A DNA stretch of 39,329 nucleotides, taken from positions 1 to 39,329 of the forward strand of contig CALXXX010000015.1 of the NCBI GenBank assembly GCA_944392795.1, written 5' to 3'. Position numbers and translations under genes: made by a program. The notes beneath the pieces are model-generated. The model worked only from the letters and a program-made list of their open reading frames with translations, did no database searches and was not told the DNA's origin. Shown one piece after another: positions 32,147 to 39,329 of this stretch (its first letter is position 1; every line of letters begins with the position of its first letter). Source of the stretch: an uncultured Alphaproteobacteria bacterium (GTDB lineage Bacteria > Pseudomonadota > Alphaproteobacteria > CAAHEQ01 > UBA3637).

Positions 32147-33190
32147 GTGAAAGAACGGGTCGTCATTTCAATTGATGCTATGGGCGGAGATACAGCTCCT
32201 CGCACGGTCATCGAAGGTGTTAAACTAGCCTCAGATAAACATAGCAATGTTTTCTTTTTGCTTTTCGGAGATGAAAGACAAATTACTCCTATCGCAAAAG
32301 AAGTCGGTTTAAGTGATGATTGTTATAAAATTTATCATACCGATCAAGTGATTAAAGCGGATGAAAAGCCTTCTCAGGCAGTCCGCTATGGTCGGGAAAG
32401 TAGTATGTGGAAAGCTATTTATGCTGTTCGCACAGGGGAGGCCTCTGCGGTTGTCTCTGGCGGGAATACCGGCGCTTTAATGGCAATGAGTAAAATTTGC
32501 CTTGGAACAATTGCCGGCCTCGATAGACCAGCTATTGCTGCAATTATGCCAACTTCTATTCCCAATCAAGATGTTGTCATGTTAGATATGGGAGCTAATG
32601 CAGAATGCAATGCAACAAATTTAATTGAATTTGCTATTATGGGCTCAGTTTATTACCGAATCTTATATGGCATTAAACAACCTTCCGTCGGTTTGTTAAA
32701 TATCGGTTCCGAAGAAACAAAAGGAAGAGAAGAAATTCGAGAGGCTGCTCATATTTTAAAAGAAAACAAAAGAAAAGTAAATTATATCGGTTTTGTCGAA
32801 GGAAACGATATCGGAGCTGGAACTTCTCATGTCGTCGTGTCGGATGGTTTCTCCGGAAATGTCGCTTTAAAATCTATTGAAGGAACGGCTCGCCTCATTA
32901 AAACAGCGACAAAGGATATTGTCAAACATTCTGTTTTGGCAAAAATAGGCTTTATTTTTATGATCCCTGCTTTACTTAAAATTAAAAAAAGAATGGATCC
33001 TCGCCGCTATAATGGAGCTATGTTCTTGGGTTTAAATGGCGTGTCTGTTAAAAGTCATGGTGGAGCTGATGCAACAGGCTATTGTTATGCTGTTGAAAAT
33101 GCAATCAGTTTGGCCCAACATGATTTATGCGAAAAAATTAAACAAGAATTAGAAGACATTATTTTATCTCCGGAAACAGATTCCGAATAA
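32147..33190 (+). CDS. plsX: Phosphate acyltransferase PlsX
   Basis: Makes acyl-phosphate from acyl-ACP for phospholipid synthesis by PlsY. The 347 residues open with the family signature VISIDAMGGDTAPRTVIEG, and have SGGNTGALMAMS and MLDMGANAECNATNL. The start is a GTG at 32147, five bases after the rpmF stop, with no clear Shine-Dalgarno, so translation probably depends on rpmF. FabH follows 17 bp downstream. Confidence 0.97.
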   Translation: MKERVVISIDAMGGDTAPRTVIEGVKLASDKHSNVFFLLFGDERQITPIAKEVGLSDDCYKIYHTDQVIKADEKPSQAVRYGRESSMWKAIYAVRTGEASAVVSGGNTGALMAMSKICLGTIAGLDRPAIAAIMPTSIPNQDVVMLDMGANAECNATNLIEFAIMGSVYYRILYGIKQPSVGLLNIGSEETKGREEIREAAHILKENKRKVNYIGFVEGNDIGAGTSHVVVSDGFSGNVALKSIEGTARLIKTATKDIVKHSVLAKIGFIFMIPALLKIKKRMDPRRYNGAMFLGLNGVSVKSHGGADATGYCYAVENAISLAQHDLCEKIKQELEDIILSPETDSE

Positions 33191-33207
33191 GCTTTTGGGG
33201 AGGGGAA

Positions 33208-34179
33208 ATGACTTTTATTCGTTCTAAAGTCGTTGGACTAGGTTCATATCTGCCTTCTAAAGTTATTTCCAATAACGAGTTGTCTCGAACTGTTGATACT
33301 TCTGATGAATGGATACGAGAACGGACTGGAATTGTTCAGCGACATATTTCCGAGACGGAGACAACAGCTGAAATGGGAATAAAAGCGGCTCAAAATGCTT
33401 TGATCGACGCTCATTTACTGTCTTCTGATATTGATGCTTTAATCGTAGCGACTTCAACACCTGATTTAACGCTTCCATCAACAGCAACTTTAATTGCATC
33501 TGCATTAAAAATAAAAGGATTTGCTTTTGACATTTCTGCGGCGTGCTCTGGATTTGTCTATGGGTTAACGATTGCAGATGCTCTTTTAAAAACGGGAAGT
33601 GCTCGGCGTATCTTATTAATCGGGAGTGAAAGATTATCTAAAATTATTGATTGGACCGATAGAAATACTTGCGTTTTATTCGGAGATGGTGCGGGTGCTT
33701 TTATATTGGAAGCTTCTGAGGCAATTGGCTCTTTAGCGGATGAAGGTATTTTAGATACTCTTTTGTGCGCAGATGCGCAGGAATATCATTTGCTTCATAC
33801 ATCCGGTGGAATTGCTTCAACAGGAACCTCAGGTGTTATTCAGATGAATGGTCGAGAAGTTTTTCGTCATGCTGTTATGAAATTAGAAGACGTTGCGCTT
33901 GAAATTTTAAAACGGCACTCGTTAACGGGTGATGATATAGATTGGTTCATTCCTCATCAAGCGAATGCTCGAATTATTGATTCCACAGCAAAACGCCTTG
34001 GTTTGAGCTCAGGAAAAGTAATTATGACGGTTCATCAACATGCTAATACATCAGCAGCTTCAATTCCTTTAGCTTTTGAACAGGCCGTTAAAGAAAAAAA
34101 AGTAAAAAAAGGTGACTTAATTTTACTGGATGCAATGGGCGCAGGGCTAACTTGGGGAGCTGTTTTGCTTCGTTATTGA
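33208..34179 (+). CDS. fabH: Beta-ketoacyl-ACP synthase III
   Basis: Starts fatty-acid synthesis by condensing an acyl-CoA with malonyl-ACP. The Cys-His-Asn triad is complete: Cys113 (ISAACSGFVYG), His250 (FIPHQANARI) and Asn280 (HQHANTSAASIPLA). 323 residues is the usual length. The ATG has GGGGAGGGG upstream. It is the last gene of rpmF-plsX-fabH and is followed by a terminator. Confidence 0.97.
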   Translation: MTFIRSKVVGLGSYLPSKVISNNELSRTVDTSDEWIRERTGIVQRHISETETTAEMGIKAAQNALIDAHLLSSDIDALIVATSTPDLTLPSTATLIASALKIKGFAFDISAACSGFVYGLTIADALLKTGSARRILLIGSERLSKIIDWTDRNTCVLFGDGAGAFILEASEAIGSLADEGILDTLLCADAQEYHLLHTSGGIASTGTSGVIQMNGREVFRHAVMKLEDVALEILKRHSLTGDDIDWFIPHQANARIIDSTAKRLGLSSGKVIMTVHQHANTSAASIPLAFEQAVKEKKVKKGDLILLDAMGAGLTWGAVLLRY

Positions 34180-34203
34180 TTTTCTATTAGCGAATTCAAA
34201 AGA

Positions 34204-34230
34204 AAAACTTGTCTTTTCGGGTTTTTTTTT
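34204..34230 (+). terminator. Rho-independent terminator after fabH
   Basis: Stem AAAACTTG / CGGGTTTT with two T-G pairs and a TCTTTT loop, ending in a run of T. It separates the fatty-acid genes from ihfA. Confidence 0.65.
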
Positions 34231-34266
34231 ATAAACTGGAAAATAACAAACAAAAAAGAGGAAAAA

Positions 34267-34572
34267 ATGTCAAAAAATATTACTCGAGCTGATTTAGCTG
34301 AAGCTGTTTACCGTGATTTAGGATTGTCTTATACAGAATCTGAGAAACTTGTTGATCAAGTGTTCGAAGAGATTATTAAGGCTTTTGAAGCAGGAGAAAA
34401 TGTAAAACTTTCATCATTTGCCAGCTTTTATTTGAAAAAGAAAAAAGCACGTATCGGACGCAATCCTAAAACAGGAGAAGAACATGAAATTACGCCACGG
34501 ACGATCCTTTCTTTTAGTCCTTCTCAGATTTTGAAGGAGCAAGTTGACGAAGGGATTGGAAAAAACAAATAA
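34267..34572 (+). CDS. ihfA: Integration host factor, alpha subunit
   Basis: HU/IHF-fold DNA-bending protein of 101 residues. ITRADLAEAVYRDLGLSYTESEKLVDQV is the helical dimer part, and IGRNPKTGEEHEITPRTILSF carries the DNA-binding arms with the conserved GRNPKTGE and the proline that inserts between base pairs. The position between fabH and a merR gene is the usual alphaproteobacterial ihfA site. The ATG has AGAGGA upstream. Confidence 0.94.
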   Translation: MSKNITRADLAEAVYRDLGLSYTESEKLVDQVFEEIIKAFEAGENVKLSSFASFYLKKKKARIGRNPKTGEEHEITPRTILSFSPSQILKEQVDEGIGKNK

Positions 34573-34587
34573 TATGAAGTCTTAACC

Positions 34588-34923
34588 ATGAAATCTGAAA
34601 GTGCTTTTCGTTCTATTTCTGAAGTTTCGGAGTTATTAAAAGTTCCGGCACATGTGCTTCGTTTCTGGGAAACGCAATTTTCAGAGGTTAAACCGGTCAA
34701 ACGTGTCGGGGGACGACGTTATTATCGTCCTGAAGATGTGTGCTTGCTACAACAAATTAAAGATTATCTTTATAAAGAAGGTTATACCATTAAAGGGGTT
34801 CAAAAATTATTGCGCTCACCTAATAAAAATAAAACATCTTCTCTGAAAACAGAGGAAGAAAAGATGGAAGTATTTATCCAAGAAATGGAAGACGTAAAAA
34901 AGTTTCTAAGCGATTTTATTTGA
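34588..34923 (+). CDS. MerR-family regulator
   Basis: A 111-residue DNA-binding protein. The MerR winged helix is clear: [20 protein letters not shown] (helix-turn-helix), [21 protein letters not shown] (wing and next helix) and [10 protein letters not shown]. The usual long dimer helix and effector domain are reduced to about 30 residues with no cysteines, so no metal sensing is evident. It is the small MerR protein regularly found after ihfA in alphaproteobacteria; its target is unknown. No clear Shine-Dalgarno is seen, so it is probably coupled to ihfA, 15 bp upstream. Confidence 0.88.
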   Translation: MKSESAFRSISEVSELLKVPAHVLRFWETQFSEVKPVKRVGGRRYYRPEDVCLLQQIKDYLYKEGYTIKGVQKLLRSPNKNKTSSLKTEEEKMEVFIQEMEDVKKFLSDFI

Positions 34924-34944
34924 GTTTAAGAGCGTAACTTATAT

Positions 34945-34975
34945 AAAAAGGTGTCATTTTTATGACACCTTTTTT
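34945..34975. terminator. Bidirectional terminator between merR and the LRR gene
   Basis: Stem AAAAAGGTGTCAT / ATGACACCTTTTT with a TTTT loop, with A and T runs on the two sides. It serves the convergent merR and 34979 genes. Confidence 0.92.
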
Positions 34976-34978
34976 AAC

Positions 34979-35434
34979 TTATGCTCCAATTTGCAATATA
35001 CGTTGTGTTTCTTGGATTTTTTGGACAACTTGAGAAGGTAGTTGATGTTTCTCTAATAAACTGACACCCACAGCCTCGGATAGGTTCCAAATTCGAACTT
35101 TTGATGGGAGTGTATCAATAATACTTTCTCCTTTGAATTGCGTTTTTATAATCAGAAGCGGATTATTTGGTAATGTCGCATAACTATTAATATAAGGACA
35201 ACGCGTCATTTCAATATAAGTGATTTGAGGCGTTATATTTCTTAGACTATTAGCATCAATCGCTGTTCCATTTAAAAACAGGCTATGTAAAGCAGGAAGT
35301 TTATTTAAACCTTTTAAATCATAAAATTGATTGCAGTTGTTTGCAACAAGAATAGTTGTATCAAGGGGAATGTTTGATAAGACTTCCTCTAAGCGAGAGA
35401 TGTTCTGATCGATTTTATAGACCTTTTCTGTCAT
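34979..35434 (-). CDS. Short leucine-rich-repeat-like protein
   Basis: A 151-residue protein with weak LRR-like units of about 20-23 residues: LDTTILVANNCNQFYDLKGL, NKLPALHSLFLNGTAIDA, and NITPQITYIEMTRCPYIN. It resembles the larger protein encoded 95 bp upstream in style (C.....L..L, then ...TAI.). It has no signal peptide. The ATG has AAAGGAAA upstream. LRR proteins bind other proteins; in host-associated bacteria some are secreted effectors, but nothing here shows secretion. Confidence 0.7.
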   Translation of the reverse strand: MTEKVYKIDQNISRLEEVLSNIPLDTTILVANNCNQFYDLKGLNKLPALHSLFLNGTAIDANSLRNITPQITYIEMTRCPYINSYATLPNNPLLIIKTQFKGESIIDTLPSKVRIWNLSEAVGVSLLEKHQLPSQVVQKIQETQRILQIGA

Positions 35435-35528
35435 TTTTTTTGTTTCCTTTAAATAAATAATGAGTTATTTTATCATATCTTATTATTTTTGTCAATATTT
35501 ATCAGTAAAATATAAAAAACGGCTTTTT

Positions 35529-36392
35529 TCAATGCTTTTGGCGAGTTTCAAAGGCATTCAGTAAAATGCGCTTTTGAAACCAGCGTTGATATAAACTATC
35601 GACTATTTCTTGTTGATAAAATTGCAGCCCCTTAATTTTAGGAAGAAGGTGCGGAGGAACCTTTTCAAAAGCATCATTTTTTAAGGACGCACATGAGTAA
35701 ACACGCACTTCTTCAATTCCCTCTGGAAGGCCTTCTAGAGATTCAATAGCAGACCAATCCAAATTTAGCTTTTTGCAAGAAGAAGGAATGCCTTTTAGAC
35801 TTTTAAGACAAGAACAATCAGAGGCGTTGATAAAGGTTACATTTGGCCCGATTCCATCAAAATCTTTTATAGCTGTTTTTGTAACATCTAATATTTTTAA
35901 GGATTGAGGTATTCCTATCAAAGAAGATAATTGAGTACAATAGCGAAGAGATAATACTTGTAATCCTTCTGTCATCTTCTGGTAGACTAAGCTTTTTCTA
36001 AAGCCTTGAGTAATCAAAATCGGTTTTTTTAAAGCATGAATACCACTTCCGTCAAAATCGGCTATTTGACAAGAAACAGGTAATCCAACAGGATAGTGTA
36101 AATGAGGGCAAGCACCGGCATATAGTTCTTCTAAGCCCTCTTGAAAGCCTACAAGCGTTCTAAGACCTGAACAATCAGCATAAACGCGTTTCCAATTCTT
36201 GCGATGTCCGACTGGAGAAATAAGTTGTTTGCATTCTTCAACATTTAGTACTTCTGCTTTTGCAGCTTTTGAAATTTTTTCTGGGAAGATATCCTCTAGT
36301 GTTTTGAGCTCTTTTGTGAAGGATAGCTTCAAGATATTTTGTGGTTTTTCAACATCATTACAGATCATTAATTTTCTTTCTGTTAATTGCAT
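35529..36392 (-). CDS. Leucine-rich-repeat-like protein
   Basis: A 287-residue protein. After an N-terminal region of about 65 residues it has at least seven irregular LRR-like units: LRTLVGFQEGLEELYAGACP, LQVLSLRYCTQLSSLIGIP, SLKILDVTKTAIKDFDGIGP, VTFINASDCSCLKSLKGIP, CKKLNLDWSAIESLEGLP and GIEEVRVYSCASL. The alternation of 'C..L..L.GIP' and 'L.L..TAI..L.GL' units gives a two-step repeat of about 42-45 residues. A helical, basic cap ends the protein (YQRWFQKRILLNAFETRQKH). No signal peptide is visible. It probably binds a protein; self or host target is unknown. Confidence 0.8.
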   Translation of the reverse strand: MQLTERKLMICNDVEKPQNILKLSFTKELKTLEDIFPEKISKAAKAEVLNVEECKQLISPVGHRKNWKRVYADCSGLRTLVGFQEGLEELYAGACPHLHYPVGLPVSCQIADFDGSGIHALKKPILITQGFRKSLVYQKMTEGLQVLSLRYCTQLSSLIGIPQSLKILDVTKTAIKDFDGIGPNVTFINASDCSCLKSLKGIPSSCKKLNLDWSAIESLEGLPEGIEEVRVYSCASLKNDAFEKVPPHLLPKIKGLQFYQQEIVDSLYQRWFQKRILLNAFETRQKH

Positions 36393-36531
36393 TTTAATAC
36401 CTCATTTTTGTGTCACAATTTCCCCAGCTTATCTCTTCTCGAAATGTTTTGTCAATAATTTTTTCGATAAATGAGAAAAAAGATACTTATGTATGAAAAA
36501 ATAAGCTCTTCAGAAATGAAAAATTAAAAAA

Positions 36532-37074
36532 TTATAAATCAGGAGGCAATTTATCAGCCATCAATGAGCGACAGTCTTTCTTTTCTCCATCAATGATAAA
36601 AGTCCCATCGCCAATAGCATGTATCATTTTTTTATCTAAACAACTCTCATTGATTAAAACGCGAGTGGTTTTGAAAATGAAAATACCATATTTTTCTATG
36701 TAATCAGTCATTTTGCATTCCAAACAAGCCATACATTCTTGAATAAGAGGAGCTTGAACAGTTTTTGCTGGTAAAGGAGTTAAGTTAAAAAGGGAAAATT
36801 TATCTGTTTTTTCTCCGGAAATATCCCCGATTTGAATAACTTTTTCCAATATATCTGCTGGAGGAATAGCAATAACACATTCTTTTGTTTTCATCAGAGC
36901 TTGAAAAGAATAATTCCATGGTCCGGTTGTCAGAGCAATTCCTCCTTCCCAGTCTGTAGGCATAGTCCAGGAAATTGTCATGACGTTTTGTTTCTGTTCA
37001 TTAAAAGTTGTCACTAAAACCACAGGCCCAGGTTCAATAAATGTTAAAGCTTTTATAATGTTTACTTCTTTCAT
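36532..37074 (-). CDS. Flavin reductase-like FMN-binding split-barrel protein
   Basis: A 180-residue protein of the flavin-reductase-like family: VVLVTTFNEQKQNVMTISWT near the start (FMN phosphate region), IALTTGPWNYSFQALMKTKE and VIQIGDISGEKTDKFSLF, then a C-terminal block ACLECKMTDYIEKYGIFIF. The layout fits the bacterial relatives that use FMN and NAD(P)H. Its substrate is not evident. It stands alone; a possible promoter lies in 37080-37130, but I could not fix it. Confidence 0.88.
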   Translation of the reverse strand: MKEVNIIKALTFIEPGPVVLVTTFNEQKQNVMTISWTMPTDWEGGIALTTGPWNYSFQALMKTKECVIAIPPADILEKVIQIGDISGEKTDKFSLFNLTPLPAKTVQAPLIQECMACLECKMTDYIEKYGIFIFKTTRVLINESCLDKKMIHAIGDGTFIIDGEKKDCRSLMADKLPPDL

Positions 37075-37457
37075 TTTTCTCTCTTATTTATAATGTACTC
37101 ATGTTAACACATTAAACGAAAAATAAGCAAGTTTTTATAGATTTTTCATCATTAATTTAACTGTAGAAGGTATTTTGTTTTAGCCTTATTCAAAGGAAAT
37201 GATTTTATTTAAGAGACAATTTAGATATTGAAGAATAAAGGATATAAAAAAGCCATTTGTAAAGAAACTTTTTGTTTTTTAAACAATATTAAGTGAGATT
37301 GTATGAAAGTTTCGATGTTTTTTTGAGTTTCTCGAAAAAAATGGATGAATTTTCAAGGAAACTGTCTTTATAAGTTAAGAGTTTGTCAATAATCAGAAAC
37401 TAGATTGAGAGAGGCTGAAAGTTTATTTTTGGTGCATTCTTCAATGTTTGTTGATTT
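37075..37457. other. AT-rich intergenic stretch between divergent genes
   Basis: About 380 bp with no ORF longer than a few dozen codons, no tRNA and no strong hairpin. It should hold the promoter of the flavin-reductase-like gene near its left end. I see nothing else in it. Confidence 0.5.
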
Positions 37458-37486
37458 TTGAGGTGATTTATAAGGTGATTTATAAT
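37458..37486 (+). promoter_or_regulatory. Promoter of the orphan gene, with 12-bp tandem repeat in the spacer
   Basis: TTGAGG (37458-37463) and TATAAT (37481-37486) lie 17 bp apart. The unit AGGTGATTTATA occurs twice in a row (37461-37484), covering the spacer and both hexamer edges. The start point would be about 33 bases before the ATG. Confidence 0.5.
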
Positions 37487-37526
37487 ATAATAATATCATT
37501 CTTACATTATCAGAGGAAAAATAAAC

Positions 37527-38738
37527 ATGGATAAAGCTGAAGTATTAAATCATATACGAAAATCATTTCATAAAGATACAGATTTAATTTCTTGGATGAA
37601 TACTCCTATAAAAGAAAAATTTGAAGAAAGGAGTTGGACACAAGGACAATTTTTGTGCAAGGCTTTATATGATGAGTTTAAAAATTTTGGATTTTACGCA
37701 AGGCAGCATTATGATGAGTTGGAAGGATCTGATAAAAAACTGTCAGACTTATTAAGGAAAATCCAAGTCGAGTTTAATCCTCTTAAAGAATGGCAAACTC
37801 GTTTTTATCAAAAAGATTCTCATTATACTGATGTTTTTCAAAATAGAGAAAAGAATGCTTTTTATGAAAATTTGATGGTTGGTGATTGGTGTAAAGAATG
37901 TAAGGATAATTCCTGTTATTTGCCAAATGCAGGTAAGTTTGTATTGCTTTTTATAGAAACAAGACTCAAAGAGCAGTTTGGTATGACGGACAATCAAGTT
38001 AAAACATTTTTTATCGAACTTAATAATCAAAGGCGCTTAGCTGAGGCTCAAGCAAAAGAAAATATGCCCCTTCAATTATATCATAGCAGTAAAGTAAAAC
38101 CGGAAGAATTGAACACCTTCTATACAGATAAAAAAAAGATTATTCCCATGGCAAGAATGGATGATAATTTTCATACGTTGGCTAATTTTATTTTTTGTGC
38201 TCCGAAAGGTTCTTTTTATTCCTCATTGGTTTCGCAGGATATAGATAGTGCTTTTTGGAAAAGATTTAAGCCAACAGTATCTGCTGTTAATGCGTCTCCA
38301 CAAGATTTTTTTAAATCTGCAAAAGCATCTTATTTATATCATCTTGATATGTCGGATAAAAATGCTTTTTATCCATGTATTCCTTTATGGGGCGGAGAAG
38401 TTAGAGAATGGGTTGCAGTTAAACCTTTGACTTTTATAAAAGTAGAACGAGAAGATATTTGTGATATTTTACAACAAGGAATGAAAGTTTGGTGTGTTCC
38501 CAATAAAAAAGATTTTCAAAAACTTGTTTATGAGGGAAAAGTTGGAAATAAAGAATTAGAAGATTTAAGTCCTGGTGAAGTCAATAACTATTTTGAAAAA
38601 TTATCAAAAGAATATCCGGAAAAGGTAATAAAATTAGAACAAAAAAAAATATATTCAAACAATTTAATACAAGTTTTAAAAAATTATCAGACAAAAAAGT
38701 CTGTGCCTATTAATCCCACAAAAAATGAGGGGAGATAA
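37527..38738 (+). CDS. Orphan 403-residue protein, possibly with an ADP-ribosyltransferase-like fold
   Basis: I do not recognise this protein. The first 190 residues are polar and helical, with a small cluster WCKECKDNSCYLP. The second half has LYHSSKVKPEELNTFY, then FIFCAPKGSFYSSLV, then SYLYHLDMSDKNAFYP and EWVAVKPLTFIKVERED. This order (YH-S/T, a F.F..P...Y/A strand, a beta strand with Y/F, then E-W-V before a basic strand) resembles folds of ADP-ribosyltransferase or RNA 2'-phosphotransferase type; that is a weak impression by eye, not a match. The last 60 residues are Lys/Glu-rich. It has no signal peptide and no partner gene. It has its own promoter and a strong terminator. Confidence 0.65.
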   Translation: MDKAEVLNHIRKSFHKDTDLISWMNTPIKEKFEERSWTQGQFLCKALYDEFKNFGFYARQHYDELEGSDKKLSDLLRKIQVEFNPLKEWQTRFYQKDSHYTDVFQNREKNAFYENLMVGDWCKECKDNSCYLPNAGKFVLLFIETRLKEQFGMTDNQVKTFFIELNNQRRLAEAQAKENMPLQLYHSSKVKPEELNTFYTDKKKIIPMARMDDNFHTLANFIFCAPKGSFYSSLVSQDIDSAFWKRFKPTVSAVNASPQDFFKSAKASYLYHLDMSDKNAFYPCIPLWGGEVREWVAVKPLTFIKVEREDICDILQQGMKVWCVPNKKDFQKLVYEGKVGNKELEDLSPGEVNNYFEKLSKEYPEKVIKLEQKKIYSNNLIQVLKNYQTKKSVPINPTKNEGR

Positions 38739-38793
38739 TAAGAAAAAGAAAACTTTTTCTTGGCAACACAATAAATAGGCTATTCCAAAAAAT

Positions 38794-38829
38794 AAACCCT
38801 TCTGAGCGCAATTTGCTTAGAAGGGTTTT
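38794..38829 (+). terminator. Strong rho-independent terminator after the orphan gene
   Basis: A 14-bp stem (AAACCCTTCTGAGC / GCTTAGAAGGGTTT, one G-T pair) with a seven-base loop and a T-rich tail. Confidence 0.85.
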
Positions 38830-38900
38830 ATATTTTGGTACAGCGTGCTTAGCGAATACCGAGCTAATAATATCAAAGAAATTGATGAGTTGTATCGTTT

Positions 38901-38924
38901 AATTGAAAGCCTTTCCTTTCAATT
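38901..38924. repeat. Perfect 9-bp inverted repeat
   Basis: AATTGAAAG and CTTTCAATT separated by six bases. It lies just left of the GC-rich patch and could be the end of an element or a small hairpin. Confidence 0.35.
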
Positions 38925-38954
38925 ACAACTTGAACAAGCCATCTAAACCTGCCC

Positions 38955-39140
38955 TTAGGGGCCGAAAGTTGAATTAGACCATCCACACCGCCACCATCTC
39001 GGGAGCCCTACCTGCCATCTAGAGGACCTTGGGAGCCCGACCGGCACATCCCAGTCATCAAAATTAAATGCAACATCGTTAATTGGCTCATTTTTCAACA
39101 AGGCCTTTACATGCGAGAGCCAATGAGATGCTATACTTGT
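38955..39140 (-). pseudogene. Degenerate ORF in a GC-rich patch
   Basis: The minus strand has an open frame of about 61 codons without an ATG, reading NEPINDVAFNFDDWDVPVGL, then PRSSRWQVGLPRWW and a Cys/Trp-rich end before a TAA. A repeated 'VGLPR' arises from a 30-bp repeat (GGGAGCCC at 39001 and 39031). An ATG in another frame (about 39157) opens MNNYTEQV and soon stops, as though a frameshift had broken a longer gene. A second frame beyond the TAA continues PLRAGLDGLFKL. I cannot identify it. The local base composition (about 38945-39060) is far richer in G and C than the rest, so it is probably imported. Confidence 0.3.
38999..39048. repeat. Imperfect 30-bp tandem repeat, two units
   Basis: The units begin CTCGGGAGCCCTACCTGC and CTTGGGAGCCCGACCGGC, 30 bp apart, in the GC-rich patch. 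Confidence 0.5.
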
Positions 39141-39329
39141 TCAGTGTAATTGTTCATTTCAACCTCTACCTATATATATACAAAGGTTAAAACAAATACC
39201 AATCAATACAAATTTTTAATTTTTGCGTTTTAAAATGGTTTTACTTTTATAAAAAATTATACTATACTTGCTTTATTCATTGCAGAAAATATATTAAATG
39301 CGTTTCGAGAATTAGCGGATTTAATGAGA
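39061..39329. other. Right-hand end, AT-rich, possible start of another gene
   Basis: The region is AT-rich with a TATATATATA run at about 39171-39180. At the very end a plus-strand frame reads AENILNAFRELADLM and stays open to the edge, but has no ATG with a Shine-Dalgarno before it inside the window. TATACT upstream (39260-39265) could be a -10. A gene may start here, but the window is too short to say. Confidence 0.25.

Noticed and set aside
38845-38946. 33-codon GTG ORF after the last terminator
   Set aside because: No Shine-Dalgarno and no recognisable similarity; it may be a remnant but cannot be supported as a gene.
1-39329. CRISPR arrays, insertion sequences, prophage genes or rRNA
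   Set aside because: No regularly spaced repeats, transposase, integrase or phage genes, and no rRNA sequence were seen anywhere in the window.

Overview
The window reads as chromosomal DNA of a low-GC alphaproteobacterium. The diagnostic points are a circularly permuted (two-piece) ssrA gene encoding the tag ANDNFAPVAVAA, a CckA-type hybrid histidine kinase, the order rpmF-plsX-fabH-ihfA-merR, an sspB gene followed by a small ribbon-helix-helix gene, and the block gpmI-envC-ctpA-yibQ-rppH. An oxygen-independent ribonucleotide reductase (NrdD/NrdG) points to anaerobic or microaerobic growth. An archaeal/eukaryotic-type ProRS, a very cysteine-rich protein and two LRR-like proteins suggest an uncultured, perhaps host-associated lineage; that last step is inference.

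Layout. 1-1765: 3' part of a cysteine-rich protein gene with about 100 cysteines. 1927-2669 (-): a 38-codon ORF resembling the C-terminal tail of [FeFe]-hydrogenases, then two small coupled genes of unknown function. 2745-6224 (-): tyrS and a cckA homologue without membrane anchors. 6572-9675 (+): an anaerobic ribonucleotide reductase operon with a candidate NrdR-controlled promoter, in which the glycyl-radical domain of NrdD is a separate 65-codon gene between nrdD and nrdG. 9656-15412 (-): gpmI, envC, ctpA, yibQ and rppH, packed with overlaps or tiny gaps. 15593-19136 (+): an A24 prepilin peptidase, rodZ, prfA, prmC. 19133-20115 (-): ssrA, sspB and an RHH gene, which puts the tmRNA and the probable ClpXP adaptor for its tag side by side. 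20129-24562: a small secreted protein, proS, a periplasmic OB-fold protein, a membrane protein, dps and a coiled-coil protein. 24663-27218 (-): clpB behind a heat-shock-type promoter. 27332-29679 (+): an unknown protein coupled to a second member of the 101-residue family seen at 2094, then an outer-membrane beta-barrel. 29877-31557 (-): tRNA-Ala(GGC), radC, map. 31645-34923 (+): a 46-residue membrane peptide, rpmF-plsX-fabH, ihfA, merR. 34979-37074 (-): two LRR-like proteins and a flavin-reductase-like protein. 37527-38738 (+): an orphan 403-residue protein. 38739-39329: mostly non-coding, with a GC-rich patch unlike the rest of the window.

Most of the window is ordinary housekeeping. The points most worth following are the split NrdD, the free-standing hydrogenase-tail ORF, the cysteine-rich protein, the two-copy small-protein family with different partners, the LRR pair, the orphan protein and the GC-rich patch at the right end.
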